Shown piece by piece: positions 1-7,711 of a stretch of 40,154 bases of DNA. The notes below the pieces were generated by a model that worked only from the letters and a program-made list of their open reading frames with translations, ran no database searches and had not been told where the DNA came from. The position numbers were made by a program, and so were the translations under genes. Each line of letters starts with the position of its first letter. Position 1 is the first letter of the stretch. This DNA comes from Bacteroides sp. CAG:545 (GTDB lineage Bacteria > Bacteroidota > Bacteroidia > Bacteroidales > UBA932), in assembly GCA_000432515.1 (NCBI GenBank), contig HF996013.1, forward strand, positions 1 to 40,154, read 5' to 3'.

Positions 1-20
1 GAAGATGCCTTCCCTGAGGA

Positions 21-217
21 ATTCCGCTTGCGAAGCACCCTGAGCTGAGCGGGCTCTTGCCGCAGTTCGGGACAACATCCATGAAGACCGACGGGGGCGA
101 AAGGTGTGATTTTGCACACGAGAATCAAACGACGGGGGCAGAAACCCACGATCTGCACCCGTGACAATGAAATGAAAGGACGACGGGGGCAAAAGTGCCA
201 GATTTGCACACGAGAAT
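21..217. repeat. Dispersed repeat, copy A
   Basis: First of two diverged copies of a ~200-bp element; the second lies exactly 300 bp downstream at 321-517. Both share a left part (cgaagcaccctgag, gacaacatccatga) and then three modules that begin GACGGGGGC and end in a TGCAC(A/C)CG-type segment; module starts are 90, 131 and 182. No convincing reading frame, no transposase and no clear terminal inverted repeats are visible. It could be a miniature or palindromic intergenic element or the remains of a repeated coding unit; function unknown. Confidence 0.8.
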
Positions 218-320
218 CTCGGGCCCCCCGCAGGCACAGGCGCGCGGTAACTTACCTTGTCTTAATGAAGTACATGGCGAACATCACAATGATGAGTAAG
301 CCGAACTGCGGCATAGCCCG
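218..320. other. Spacer between repeat copies
   Basis: Unique sequence between the two repeat copies. On the minus strand, 252-311 would encode a 20-residue hydrophobic peptide (MPQFGLLIIVMFAMYFIKTR) ending in a stop. It looks like a membrane segment, but no gene of normal length surrounds it. It may be a gene remnant or chance; I do not annotate it as a gene. Confidence 0.3.
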
Positions 321-517
321 CGGCGAATTGCGAAGCACCCTGAGCAGAGCGGGCCCTTGCCGCTGTTCGGGACAACATCCATGAAAGCCGACGGGGGCAG
401 AAGGGCCAGATCTGCACACGTGAATCAAACGACGGGGGCAAAAACCCACGATTTGCACCCGTGAAAATGAAATAAAGGGATGACGGGGGCAAAAAGGCCG
501 GATCTGCACACGTGACT
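321..517. repeat. Dispersed repeat, copy B
   Basis: Second copy of the element at 21-217, collinear with it at an offset of exactly 300 bases, with scattered substitutions and no obvious indels. GACGGGGGC modules start at 390, 431 and 482, keeping the 41- and 51-base spacing of copy A. Conservation of the module spacing despite substitutions suggests that the spacing or the folded product matters, but two copies cannot prove it. Confidence 0.8.
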
Positions 518-538
518 GGCAACCTTCACCACGACTGA

Positions 539-569
539 TTGGCAAATCACGCGGGATTGCGTATATTTG
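539..569 (+). promoter_or_regulatory. Promoter for DUF4491 gene
   Basis: Bacteroidota-type promoter: -33 TTGG at 539-542, 19 bases, then -7 TATATTTG at 562-569 (consensus TAnnTTTG). Transcription would start near 577 and give a ~240-nt leader that contains the whole tetranucleotide tract before the ATG at 817. Found by pattern only. Confidence 0.5.
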
Positions 570-627
570 CGGCTGAAATTATTTCCAAACCCCTGCGGAC
601 AATAGGGATGGAATGCTGCGGCAGGTG

Positions 628-812
628 GCAGACAGATCGACAGACAGGCAGGTGGCAGACAGACGGATGGTCTGATAGATAAAAAGATAGATAGTCAGAC
701 AAACAGACAGATCGACAGACAGACGGATGGTCAGGTAGATAGTCAGACAAACAGTCATACAGATAGTCGGTCAAATAGGCAAACAGACAAACAGACAAAC
801 AGACAGAACACG
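628..812. repeat. Degenerate CAGA/GATA tetranucleotide tract
   Basis: Low-complexity run made of CAGA, GATA/GATAGTC and CAAA tetrads, including two near copies of a cagacagatcgacagacaga/cggatggtc block. It stops about five bases before the start codon of the DUF4491 gene. The long minus-strand frame through it (547-816) is Cys/Ser/Tyr/Leu rich only because of the repeat and is not a gene. Tetranucleotide tracts are typical slippage-prone loci; here the tract would sit in a 5' leader. Confidence 0.8.
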
Positions 813-816
813 ACAA

Positions 817-1110
817 ATGAACTACTCTGGTTTAATCATAGCAGTTATCACATTTTTGGTAATTGGACTTTTTCACCCGCTCGTAATCAAGAGCGAGTAT
901 TATTTCGGCACGAAATGCTGGTGGGCATTCGCACTTGCAGGCCTGGCCTTCATCGCGGCAAGCCTTCTGGTAGAGAACAGCGTAGCAAGCCCTATTCTTG
1001 GAGTCGTGGGGTGCTCTTGCCTGTGGAGCATATTGGAGATTTTCGAACAGAGGGAGAGAGTCAGGAAAGGTTGGTTTCCGATGAATCCGAAGAGGAAATC
1101 AGAGTATTAG
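817..1110 (+). CDS. DUF4491 family small membrane protein
   Basis: 97-residue protein with about three hydrophobic segments (roughly residues 5-20, 35-52 and 58-75) and a basic C-terminal tail. The sequence matches the DUF4491 pattern that I know from Bacteroidales: an N-terminal FHPLVIKSEYYFGT block, CWW, and a C-terminal EQRERVRKGWFPMNPKR block. Its role is unknown; the topology suggests an inner-membrane protein. The length is normal for the family. The start follows the tetranucleotide tract directly, so expression could depend on tract length. Its 3' end overlaps the convergent deacetylase gene by 50 bases. Confidence 0.85.
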   Translation: MNYSGLIIAVITFLVIGLFHPLVIKSEYYFGTKCWWAFALAGLAFIAASLLVENSVASPILGVVGCSCLWSILEIFEQRERVRKGWFPMNPKRKSEY

Positions 1111-1867
1111 GCAAAGCGCAGGTAAAGTCATAGCCAGCGGCGGCCAGGCTGTCCAAGAGGAGGGCGAGGAGCTCGCTTGCTCCATCGAGTCTGTCGTGGA
1201 GGAGGATGACCGAGCCGGGGCGCACCTGTTTCATAATCCGTTCTACAACAGGGACATACCAGTCATGTCCAGACTGCTTGCAAGAATGTTCTGACTGTTT
1301 ACAAGAATATCCAGATTGCTTACAAGAATGCTCTGACGACTTGCAAAACATTGTATCAAAGCTTCTTACATCCCAGCCGACAGTACGCAGACCGAGAGTC
1401 CGGACCACTTTAGCGATAGTCGGATTCGTCACGCCGAAAGGAGGACGGAACAATGAAATCTTCTTGCCGGCGACACTTTCCACTGCACGTTTCCCTTCAT
1501 TGACATCGGCCAGCATTTTATCGAAAGACAACAACGGAAAAGTGCCGGCATGGCTGTAAGTGTGCAGTCCGAGCGCATGCCCTTCTTCAAGCATACGACG
1601 CAGAAGCGCCTCATTACCAGAGACTTTGGAGCCGATCAAGAAGAAAGTCGCTCTGGCGCCATGTTCACAGAGGACATCCAGAACACGTTCAGTTTCAGGC
1701 GGATGCGGCCCGTCATCGAAAGTCAGATAAACCACTTTCCGGTCTGTTTTCTCACGACAGAATGCCCGCACATATACTCCTGAGCGTATGCTGGCTGAAG
1801 CCCAGACCATAAAGACTATTATGGAAAGGACAATGACAAGCATGCAGAGTATTGTGATGACAGACAT
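1061..1867 (-). CDS. NodB-type polysaccharide deacetylase, membrane-anchored
   Basis: Carbohydrate esterase family 4 (NodB homology) enzyme that would remove N- or O-acetyl groups from a glycan or a lipid-linked sugar, metal dependent. An N-terminal hydrophobic segment (about residues 3-23) is a signal anchor. The NodB motifs are all present: TFDDGPHP (49-56, catalytic base and metal Asp), HTYSH (102-106, metal His), RPPFG (141-145), GWDVRSFDT (164-172) and LLHD (222-225). Residues 175-202 are four copies of a 7-residue Cys-Lys-Gln-Ser unit (21-bp DNA repeat, 1265-1350), inserted in the loop between the last two motifs. It is the last gene of the ketosynthase operon, 17 bases after the ketosynthase-like partner. 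The substrate is not predictable. Confidence 0.85.
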   Translation of the reverse strand: MSVITILCMLVIVLSIIVFMVWASASIRSGVYVRAFCREKTDRKVVYLTFDDGPHPPETERVLDVLCEHGARATFFLIGSKVSGNEALLRRMLEEGHALGLHTYSHAGTFPLLSFDKMLADVNEGKRAVESVAGKKISLFRPPFGVTNPTIAKVVRTLGLRTVGWDVRSFDTMFCKSSEHSCKQSGYSCKQSEHSCKQSGHDWYVPVVERIMKQVRPGSVILLHDRLDGASELLALLLDSLAAAGYDFTCALPNTLISSSDSSETNLS

Positions 1868-1884
1868 ATCGAAACCAATTCCAA

Positions 1885-3183
1885 CTACTTATGTAACAAG
1901 ACGATAACGCCATCAGCATTGACATCATCCACTATTGCCGTATAACCATCCGGAATCTTCTGCTCCGAAATGAGTTTACAGAGCAATACCGGAAGCAGTG
2001 AACGGAACGCTCCGAGAGACTCGACATGGTCGGCGCAGCTTATGACATTGACAGCGGCATTGATTCCGAACAGTTCAGCGATCGGATTCTCTGCGCATTT
2101 CGGGAAGTCTGAAAGATTCGCGAGACCACAGAATCGGAGAGTTGCGTTGCCGTCTTTGGTGCCGTTCAGCGAGCTAGATGAGGTTTCCCCAGACTCGTGC
2201 AGTGGTTCGGAAGAGGACTCTGAGCCGGATTCCCCACCGTGCTCATAGGCAGACACAGAACCGGCTTCATCACCACCCCGCTCAGAGGCAGACTCGGACT
2301 CCCGCAAAGATTCGGTGGAGCACTCGGAGTTTGCATCACCACCCTGCTCAGAGGAAGACTCGGAGCCGAATTCATCACACGGCCAGGAGGCAGACTCAGA
2401 CTCACGCAAAGGTTCGCAAGAGGACTCTGAGCCAGATTCCCCACCCCGTTCAGAGGCAGACTCGGAACCGGCTTCATCGCCATCTCGCTCAGAGGCAGAC
2501 TCAGAGCCGGCTTCATCGCCACCCCGCACGGAATCAGACTCGGAACCATCACCACCACCCGGCCCTGTGGACGATTCAGTTGCCGGGCAGGACTCGGAAA
2601 CGTCAGTCGGCATCGCGGCACTGAGCAGAAATGCAGCAGCGCCTTCTCCCAACGGAAGGAAACCGTCCCCAACTCTATATAAACCGAGTCGTTGCCTTAT
2701 TACATCAACCTCCGGCGTTACCTCATCAAAGGCACCGACCAATGCCACATTCCCCTCACCCGCATCATCGAGCAGCATTGCGGCATCGACAAGAGACGCA
2801 GCGAAACCATCAGCCTGTTGCACATAAGTCGTGTTATAGGCGTGAATTTTTCGGATCAATGCAATGTAACCGGATGCAGTATTGAAAGTTGACTGCATGA
2901 AAGGAGACGGATTCAGCAGAGTTTCCTCCCTGTCGAAAATGCTGGAACCGAAAGAGATGGTATCCTTCATAAAGCCGGCACCCGTAGAGGTGATTATTCC
3001 GGCCACCCTCTCGGAAGGGACACCATCAAGCGATTTCAGCCCGCACCAGACAGCCATCTTCAGGAGCCGCCCCATTCTGCGCCTCGAATTCGCATCAGTT
3101 ATAACTTCCTTATAATCAGGCTCATCAGCACTGACATATGAAGTACCGCTGATATATAAATATTTATGCGGAATAAACAGCAT
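1885..3183 (-). CDS. Ketosynthase-like protein without catalytic Cys, with Ser/Glu-rich insert
   Basis: Related to the N-terminal half of beta-ketoacyl synthases (Ketoacyl-synt_2 type proteins found in aryl-polyene and flexirubin clusters). It has a thiolase-like core (IITSTGAG near 64-70, PSPFMQSTFNTASGY near 92-106), but where the ketosynthase has its TACS cysteine this protein reads QQADGFAAS (122-130), so it cannot condense. It probably acts as a chain-length-factor-like partner of the ketosynthase encoded just upstream (gap 2 bases). Residues about 199-345 are a low-complexity Ser/Glu/Gly/Ala insert built largely from a 13-residue unit of the type GGDEAGSESASER. Without the insert the protein would be about 285 residues. 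Function by context; the insert is discussed in the findings. Confidence 0.75.
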   Translation of the reverse strand: MLFIPHKYLYISGTSYVSADEPDYKEVITDANSRRRMGRLLKMAVWCGLKSLDGVPSERVAGIITSTGAGFMKDTISFGSSIFDREETLLNPSPFMQSTFNTASGYIALIRKIHAYNTTYVQQADGFAASLVDAAMLLDDAGEGNVALVGAFDEVTPEVDVIRQRLGLYRVGDGFLPLGEGAAAFLLSAAMPTDVSESCPATESSTGPGGGDGSESDSVRGGDEAGSESASERDGDEAGSESASERGGESGSESSCEPLRESESASWPCDEFGSESSSEQGGDANSECSTESLRESESASERGGDEAGSVSAYEHGGESGSESSSEPLHESGETSSSSLNGTKDGNATLRFCGLANLSDFPKCAENPIAELFGINAAVNVISCADHVESLGAFRSLLPVLLCKLISEQKIPDGYTAIVDDVNADGVIVLLHK

Positions 3184-3185
3184 GG

Positions 3186-4532
3186 CTAAAGTGCTTTAGA
3201 AGATTGAGTGTCAATGATATCCGAAAAGACGAGAGAGACGCAGTTGCCGCTGAAGCCGAAGGCCGAGGACAATATGTTGCGCAACCGTGGCATAGAACCA
3301 TCTCGAGTCGCAAACGGTGCAAGACCGGTTTCCGAAAGCGGAGAAACGTAACGGCGAGAACCACTAAACGGCACAAGACCGGTTTCCGAAATCGGAGAAG
3401 CATAACGGAGAGAACCCATAAACGGCACAAGACCGGTTTCCGGAATCGGAGAGGAGAAACCGCACGAGCCCATAAACGACAAATCATTCAGTTCCAACGA
3501 CTTGCAGACCATCACAGCCTCGATTCCCTCAGAAGCGGCAAGAGTATGCCCAGTATAGGCCTTGAGCGAACTGAACGGTGGAACAGCACCACCGAAAACC
3601 CGCAGCATGGCATTGCTCTCCGCAAGGTCATTGACCTGAGTACCAGTCCCGTGCGTATTGACAAAGTCAATGTCGGACGGATCCAGACCTGCCTGCTCAA
3701 GTGCGGCGGACATTGACAATCCCGGCCCAATACCTTCCGGAGAACTCGCCGTCTGATGGTAAGCCTCATTGGCATTGCCCCAGCCGGTCAGCCTGCAGAC
3801 AGCGCCTTCAGAATCGGCAGTAAGCACAAGATACCCTGCCCCCTCACCAAGATTCAACCCTGCACGCGACTCATCGAACGGCCTGCAGATTTCCGGATCA
3901 AGAATACGCAGCGAATTGAACCCGTTCATAGTAAAACGGCAAAGCGAATCCGTGCCGCCCACAATGGCCACATCGCACAATCCTTCGCGCAACATCTTGG
4001 CTCCCAGCATAATAGCATTGCCGGCAGCAGAACACGCCGTACTTATGGTCGTACTGAAAACTATATTGACCCCACGGGACTCCAGATAATGCGCCATCAT
4101 CGAGGTAACATCCCCGGGCGTATGCATGCTCAGACTTCTCGCATCGCCGCCAGTAAGGTCATCGCGGTGCTCCTGCCAGAAGACCTCGCTCAAATCCATT
4201 CCGCCCACCGAAGTACCGGACAGAAATGCGCAGCGGAGCTCTTTCAGCCCGTCTGCCTTGCCCCTACGGCTGACGAAATCTGTCAATGCCTCGTCCACAG
4301 CCTTGAGCCCGAGCAGAGCCGTGCGACTTGCAACTTCTTGCCTGTCAATGTCTAACGCATCTTTAAGTTCGTCATCAGAAAGACAGACCTCGCCGACGGG
4401 GAACCCGAGCGCAGTCTGAAAACGTCTCACAGGAGCAAGCATTGAACGGCCGCTCCGCATTGACTCCAGACATTCTGCTACATTGGTCCCGGCCGCGCAA
4501 ATCGCACCAAGCCCGCTCACATAGACTTCCAT
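3186..4532 (-). CDS. Beta-ketoacyl-ACP synthase with tripled C-terminal segment
   Basis: Type II (FabF-like) condensing enzyme that would elongate an ACP-bound chain with malonyl-ACP in the cytoplasm. The Cys-His-His set is complete: C167 in STACSAAG, H294 in HGTGTQ, H329 in TGHTLAASE. The glycine-rich end SSAFGFSGN (422-430) is intact. Residues 353-406 are three tandem copies of an 18-residue unit ending in ETGL(V/A)P (54-bp DNA repeat, about 3315-3476); this segment occurs once in normal relatives, so the extra 36 residues are an expansion, not a new domain. The gene is translationally tight with its neighbours: 1 base after the ACP gene and 2 bases before the ketosynthase-like partner. Confidence 0.88.
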   Translation of the reverse strand: MEVYVSGLGAICAAGTNVAECLESMRSGRSMLAPVRRFQTALGFPVGEVCLSDDELKDALDIDRQEVASRTALLGLKAVDEALTDFVSRRGKADGLKELRCAFLSGTSVGGMDLSEVFWQEHRDDLTGGDARSLSMHTPGDVTSMMAHYLESRGVNIVFSTTISTACSAAGNAIMLGAKMLREGLCDVAIVGGTDSLCRFTMNGFNSLRILDPEICRPFDESRAGLNLGEGAGYLVLTADSEGAVCRLTGWGNANEAYHQTASSPEGIGPGLSMSAALEQAGLDPSDIDFVNTHGTGTQVNDLAESNAMLRVFGGAVPPFSSLKAYTGHTLAASEGIEAVMVCKSLELNDLSFMGSCGFSSPIPETGLVPFMGSLRYASPISETGLVPFSGSRRYVSPLSETGLAPFATRDGSMPRLRNILSSAFGFSGNCVSLVFSDIIDTQSSKAL

Positions 4533-4533
4533 A

Positions 4534-4797
4534 TCAAGCAGTTTTCCCGTGTTCGCGGATATAGTCGGCCATGGTCTTGACCGAATAGAACACCTGTTTT
4601 CCCTCAGCCGGATTCTTCAGCTTGATGCCGTAATCCTTGTCCAGGAGCAGGATAATTTCCAACGCGTCGATAGAATCGAGCCCGAGACCGTCGTCGCCGA
4701 AAAGAGGAGATTCCGGGTCAATGTCCTCAGGCGTAATCTCTTCAAGATTCAGAGCCTCAATGAGCTGGGCTTTAAGTTTTTCTATAAGTTCATCCAT
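4534..4797 (-). CDS. Acyl carrier protein
   Basis: 87-residue acidic acyl carrier protein. S42 in GLGLDSIDALE is the phosphopantetheine attachment site, and helix 2 follows with the usual hydrophobic spacing. It would carry the growing chain for the ketosynthases on both sides (33 bases after the 598-residue ketosynthase, 1 base before the 448-residue one). It differs clearly from the second ACP of the operon (8625-8864), so the two probably serve different steps or partners. Confidence 0.92.
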   Translation of the reverse strand: MDELIEKLKAQLIEALNLEEITPEDIDPESPLFGDDGLGLDSIDALEIILLLDKDYGIKLKNPAEGKQVFYSVKTMADYIREHGKTA

Positions 4798-4830
4798 AAT
4801 TTCTACAATTATCAGAATAACAATGTCCGG

Positions 4831-6627
4831 CTATCGGCGGACCAAGAGTTCAAATTTAGCGAAATATCTGCCATTCAGAAAATCAATGTGACCGACAATG
4901 CAATATTTCATATCCTGTGCAGACATTGACAACACAGCATACTCACGCACATCCGAAAGCGTCCTGTCATATGACCAGAACCAGGTATTCTCACCCTTGA
5001 TATGATGACGGATGGAAATCTCGCCCTCCACCACGTTCGGAAGCGTATAGACGAATACCGCAGGACTCGCGGAGGCATCTGTTTCTGTGTCAATGATTTG
5101 CTGATGCCGGATATCCGTATCGAGGCTGCCGTAAACTCCTGACAAAATGAGTCCGCAGTCCTCTTCTCCATATTCAATGCCGTCAAGAAGCACTTCAGAC
5201 GCGACGTAGCCAAGTTTGGACAGACTGTCCATCTTGTAGAACTTCATGTTCGGAGCGCAGACTGTCTTGAATGCAGAGCGTATAAAGTCCTGAAAATCAC
5301 CAGAGTCGGAAGAATACACCTCTTTATCATTCAGCAGAATGCGGCTTGATTCCACCAGAACCGTTCTGAGGACATCTGCATTGACCTTCACGGGAGACTC
5401 GCACGAGAGCGCATTTTGAGGGGAGTATTCCAGAAGCAGCGCCGCATTGGTCCCGCCGAAACCGGAGGCTGTTTTCAATGCCCGGAGCGGTTTTCCGGAC
5501 GGAAGTTCCACATTGGACCGGCTGATATTCAGCGGCATAGGGACTCCGAGCGTCTCAAAGCCAGGCGTGCCGGCCAAAATCTTATTACGGAGTTCTTCTG
5601 CCGCGATAATGGTCTCTATCACTCCGGAAGCACCCATCGTATGCCCGAAATAGGGCTTCAGGCTCTGCACAGGCACGTTCTGCAACCCTGCAAGCGAACA
5701 GGCTTTGGACTCCATCTCATCATTATATGCAGTGGCGGTGCCGTGCATCTGGAGCATATCCACATTGTCCGCACCTGCTTCCGCCATTGCCTTGCGCATA
5801 GCGAAATACAGGCCGTCACCAGTCCTTGACGGGCCGGAAATATGGTTCGCGTCATCTGTCAATGCCGCTCCGCTTATGCAGACACCCTCCCCTTCCGTGG
5901 TCAATAACATCGCCCCGCACGCCTCACCGAGATTCAGTCCGCAACGTGATTCGTCATAAGGTCTGCAGACATCGTCTGAAAGTGATTTGAATGACGCGAA
6001 ACCACTGGTAATGAATCGGTTCTGGGTATCTACGCCGACTACTATCATTTCTTTATACCGTCCCGAGAGAATGAGTCTTCTGGCTACTGCAACAGCCGTA
6101 ATACCGGAAATGCAAGCATTGGAAACGACAAATGTATCATCCGCATTGATCCCGAACCTGGAGGCGATTCTCCTGGCCATCGGGCCGAGCAGCAGAGCTG
6201 AGTCCGCACCAGGAGAGCCTGGCAAATCCTGATGCCGAGCCACAACTCCCGCCACCACTCCGGTCTCCCCGTGGAACTCTGCCCACTCCGCGCTATGACC
6301 TTCGAGAAGAGAAATGTTTCCCTTCGTTGAAGCTATCACCAGTCCGATGCCGTCCGCGCCACGGTTTCCCAGAACGGAACTGATGCAGTGAACTGCGATG
6401 ATTTCCGTCAATGTCAATGTCCGCTGCCTGTCATAACGCTCGTATAAAGCATCATATACGGAATCCGGAATAATCCCGGCGGTAACCGGAGACTGGGAAA
6501 CACGAGGGTTTACTATACGACGCACGCCGACTTCTCCCCGAAGCAAGGCCGAAAAATTCCGCTCCACGCCTTCGCCGAGAGATGTCACCATCGCCGAGGC
6601 CGATATAAATACCTTTCCTTTAAGCAT
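4831..6627 (-). CDS. Beta-ketoacyl-ACP synthase with ~190-residue C-terminal extension
   Basis: 598 residues, against ~400 for a standard FabF-type enzyme. The N-terminal 400 residues are a complete condensing enzyme: C172 in SNACISG, H295 in MHGTATAYND, H329 in YFGHTMGASG, and a GFGGTNA loop. The last ~190 residues are a separate module, possibly a degenerate ketosynthase-like domain (VASEVLLDG near 475, SGVYGSLDTD, VFVYTLPNVVEGEISIR near 540). A fused non-catalytic half could set chain length or dimer geometry; this is inference. I chose the ATG at 6627 rather than an upstream TTG; it overlaps the methyltransferase stop by 8 bases, so the two are translationally coupled. Confidence 0.85.
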   Translation of the reverse strand: MLKGKVFISASAMVTSLGEGVERNFSALLRGEVGVRRIVNPRVSQSPVTAGIIPDSVYDALYERYDRQRTLTLTEIIAVHCISSVLGNRGADGIGLVIASTKGNISLLEGHSAEWAEFHGETGVVAGVVARHQDLPGSPGADSALLLGPMARRIASRFGINADDTFVVSNACISGITAVAVARRLILSGRYKEMIVVGVDTQNRFITSGFASFKSLSDDVCRPYDESRCGLNLGEACGAMLLTTEGEGVCISGAALTDDANHISGPSRTGDGLYFAMRKAMAEAGADNVDMLQMHGTATAYNDEMESKACSLAGLQNVPVQSLKPYFGHTMGASGVIETIIAAEELRNKILAGTPGFETLGVPMPLNISRSNVELPSGKPLRALKTASGFGGTNAALLLEYSPQNALSCESPVKVNADVLRTVLVESSRILLNDKEVYSSDSGDFQDFIRSAFKTVCAPNMKFYKMDSLSKLGYVASEVLLDGIEYGEEDCGLILSGVYGSLDTDIRHQQIIDTETDASASPAVFVYTLPNVVEGEISIRHHIKGENTWFWSYDRTLSDVREYAVLSMSAQDMKYCIVGHIDFLNGRYFAKFELLVRR

Positions 6628-7705
6628 TTGCAAGAGAACAACGTATCAGACTGTGACCATAGCCGAGATTATCGACAATCTCATCCACCCGCAGGCCGGC
6701 AGTCTCAACCATCTTGAACAAGTCATTGCTGTAGAACATCTTGCTGTTGCCGTTGGCCATGGCGGTAAAATACACGCTTGTCTGCGCGAGGTCGAAGGAC
6801 GCAGTATCGAACTTCTGCCTGTCCCAGAGCGTCTCCATAATATATACGCGGGCGCCCGGCTTAAGCCCGGAAGCGACACGTGAAAGGATGCTGACTACCT
6901 GCTGCTCAGAGAAACAGTCGAGGAATTGGCTCATCCAGACCACATCGAAACCGCCCGGAATCACCGTTTCCGGATTCAGCAGATCCCCTGCTACAGTATG
7001 GATCCTTTCGGCTCCAGGTTTTCCGTCAATGTTGTCCTTCAGCATAGCGAGCTGCTGCGGAAGATCCATCACTGTAACATTGACCTGAGCATTTTCGCTC
7101 ACGGTTTTAAGAGCGAAACGGCCTGTATTTCCGCCAATGTCGAGAATCGTCGCCGTCGGGGACGCAAATATGTGTGGCAGAGCCTGTTCGAATGAATTGT
7201 CCGAATAGAAATGGTCGAAGCCGAACCAGCTTTTCTGCACCTGCGGCTCCAGAGAAGAAAGCCCTTCGTACAATGTCGGCCATGGACCGAGCTCCTTCAG
7301 CCCGGCAGGTTTTCCTGTGCGCACAGCCTCATCCAAATGAAAAAGTCCCTTGTAGTTCACATCATGATTGAAGTCAATGTCGGAGCGCACCATCGGGTCA
7401 TTGAGAAGGAACCATCCGACTTTGGAAATCGTGAAACGTCCGTCATTGAGAAACACTGTTCCTGCAGTCAGAGACGACTCCAACAGCACTTTGGCGCCAT
7501 AGACCGAGATTCCTGCCTTTTCAGCCACTTCTTCGGCGGTCAGCCCTGCAGGAACACTTCTCCCTGCAGTTTCGAGCATTTCGAAAATGCCGTAATTGAT
7601 CATGAGCCGGCTTACCTGAAACACAACAGGCGCAAACGCGATTTCATGGGCCGCCCTCTGAGCGTCGAGAGCCGAGATTCTTCTCCCCTTGTACTTGCTG
7701 TCCAT
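6620..7705 (-). CDS. SAM-dependent O-methyltransferase-like protein
   Basis: 361 residues with the layout of plant/bacterial type-2 O-methyltransferases: an N-terminal winged-helix dimerisation region (AEEVAEKAGISVYGAKVLLESS near 58-79) and a C-terminal Rossmann domain with the SAM motif LDIGGNTG (188-195), then VMDLPQQL and a VVWMSQFLDCFSEQQV segment. It would methylate a hydroxyl of an aromatic or polyketide product. In aryl-polyene and flexirubin-type clusters such enzymes modify the aromatic head group, so this is the most specific hint that the operon makes an aryl lipid. Starts 6 bases after the acyltransferase gene. Confidence 0.8.
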   Translation of the reverse strand: MDSKYKGRRISALDAQRAAHEIAFAPVVFQVSRLMINYGIFEMLETAGRSVPAGLTAEEVAEKAGISVYGAKVLLESSLTAGTVFLNDGRFTISKVGWFLLNDPMVRSDIDFNHDVNYKGLFHLDEAVRTGKPAGLKELGPWPTLYEGLSSLEPQVQKSWFGFDHFYSDNSFEQALPHIFASPTATILDIGGNTGRFALKTVSENAQVNVTVMDLPQQLAMLKDNIDGKPGAERIHTVAGDLLNPETVIPGGFDVVWMSQFLDCFSEQQVVSILSRVASGLKPGARVYIMETLWDRQKFDTASFDLAQTSVYFTAMANGNSKMFYSNDLFKMVETAGLRVDEIVDNLGYGHSLIRCSLANA

Positions 7706-7711
7706 AGTCAG

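Noticed and set aside
252..311. 20-residue hydrophobic peptide resembling a YajC-like membrane segment
   Set aside because: Too short, no conserved RPQ motif, no continuing frame; treated as unexplained spacer.
1..520. Possible CRISPR array
   Set aside because: Only two large copies with three irregularly spaced modules each (41 and 51 bases); spacers are themselves repeated between copies and no cas gene is present.
547..816. Minus-strand frame rich in Cys, Ser, Tyr and Leu
   Set aside because: Its composition is entirely produced by the tetranucleotide tract; no domain, no ribosome-binding context.
1970..2827. Long plus-strand frames with Arg/His or Ser/Glu/Pro repeats
   Set aside because: Opposite-strand shadows of the repeat insert in the ketosynthase-like gene.
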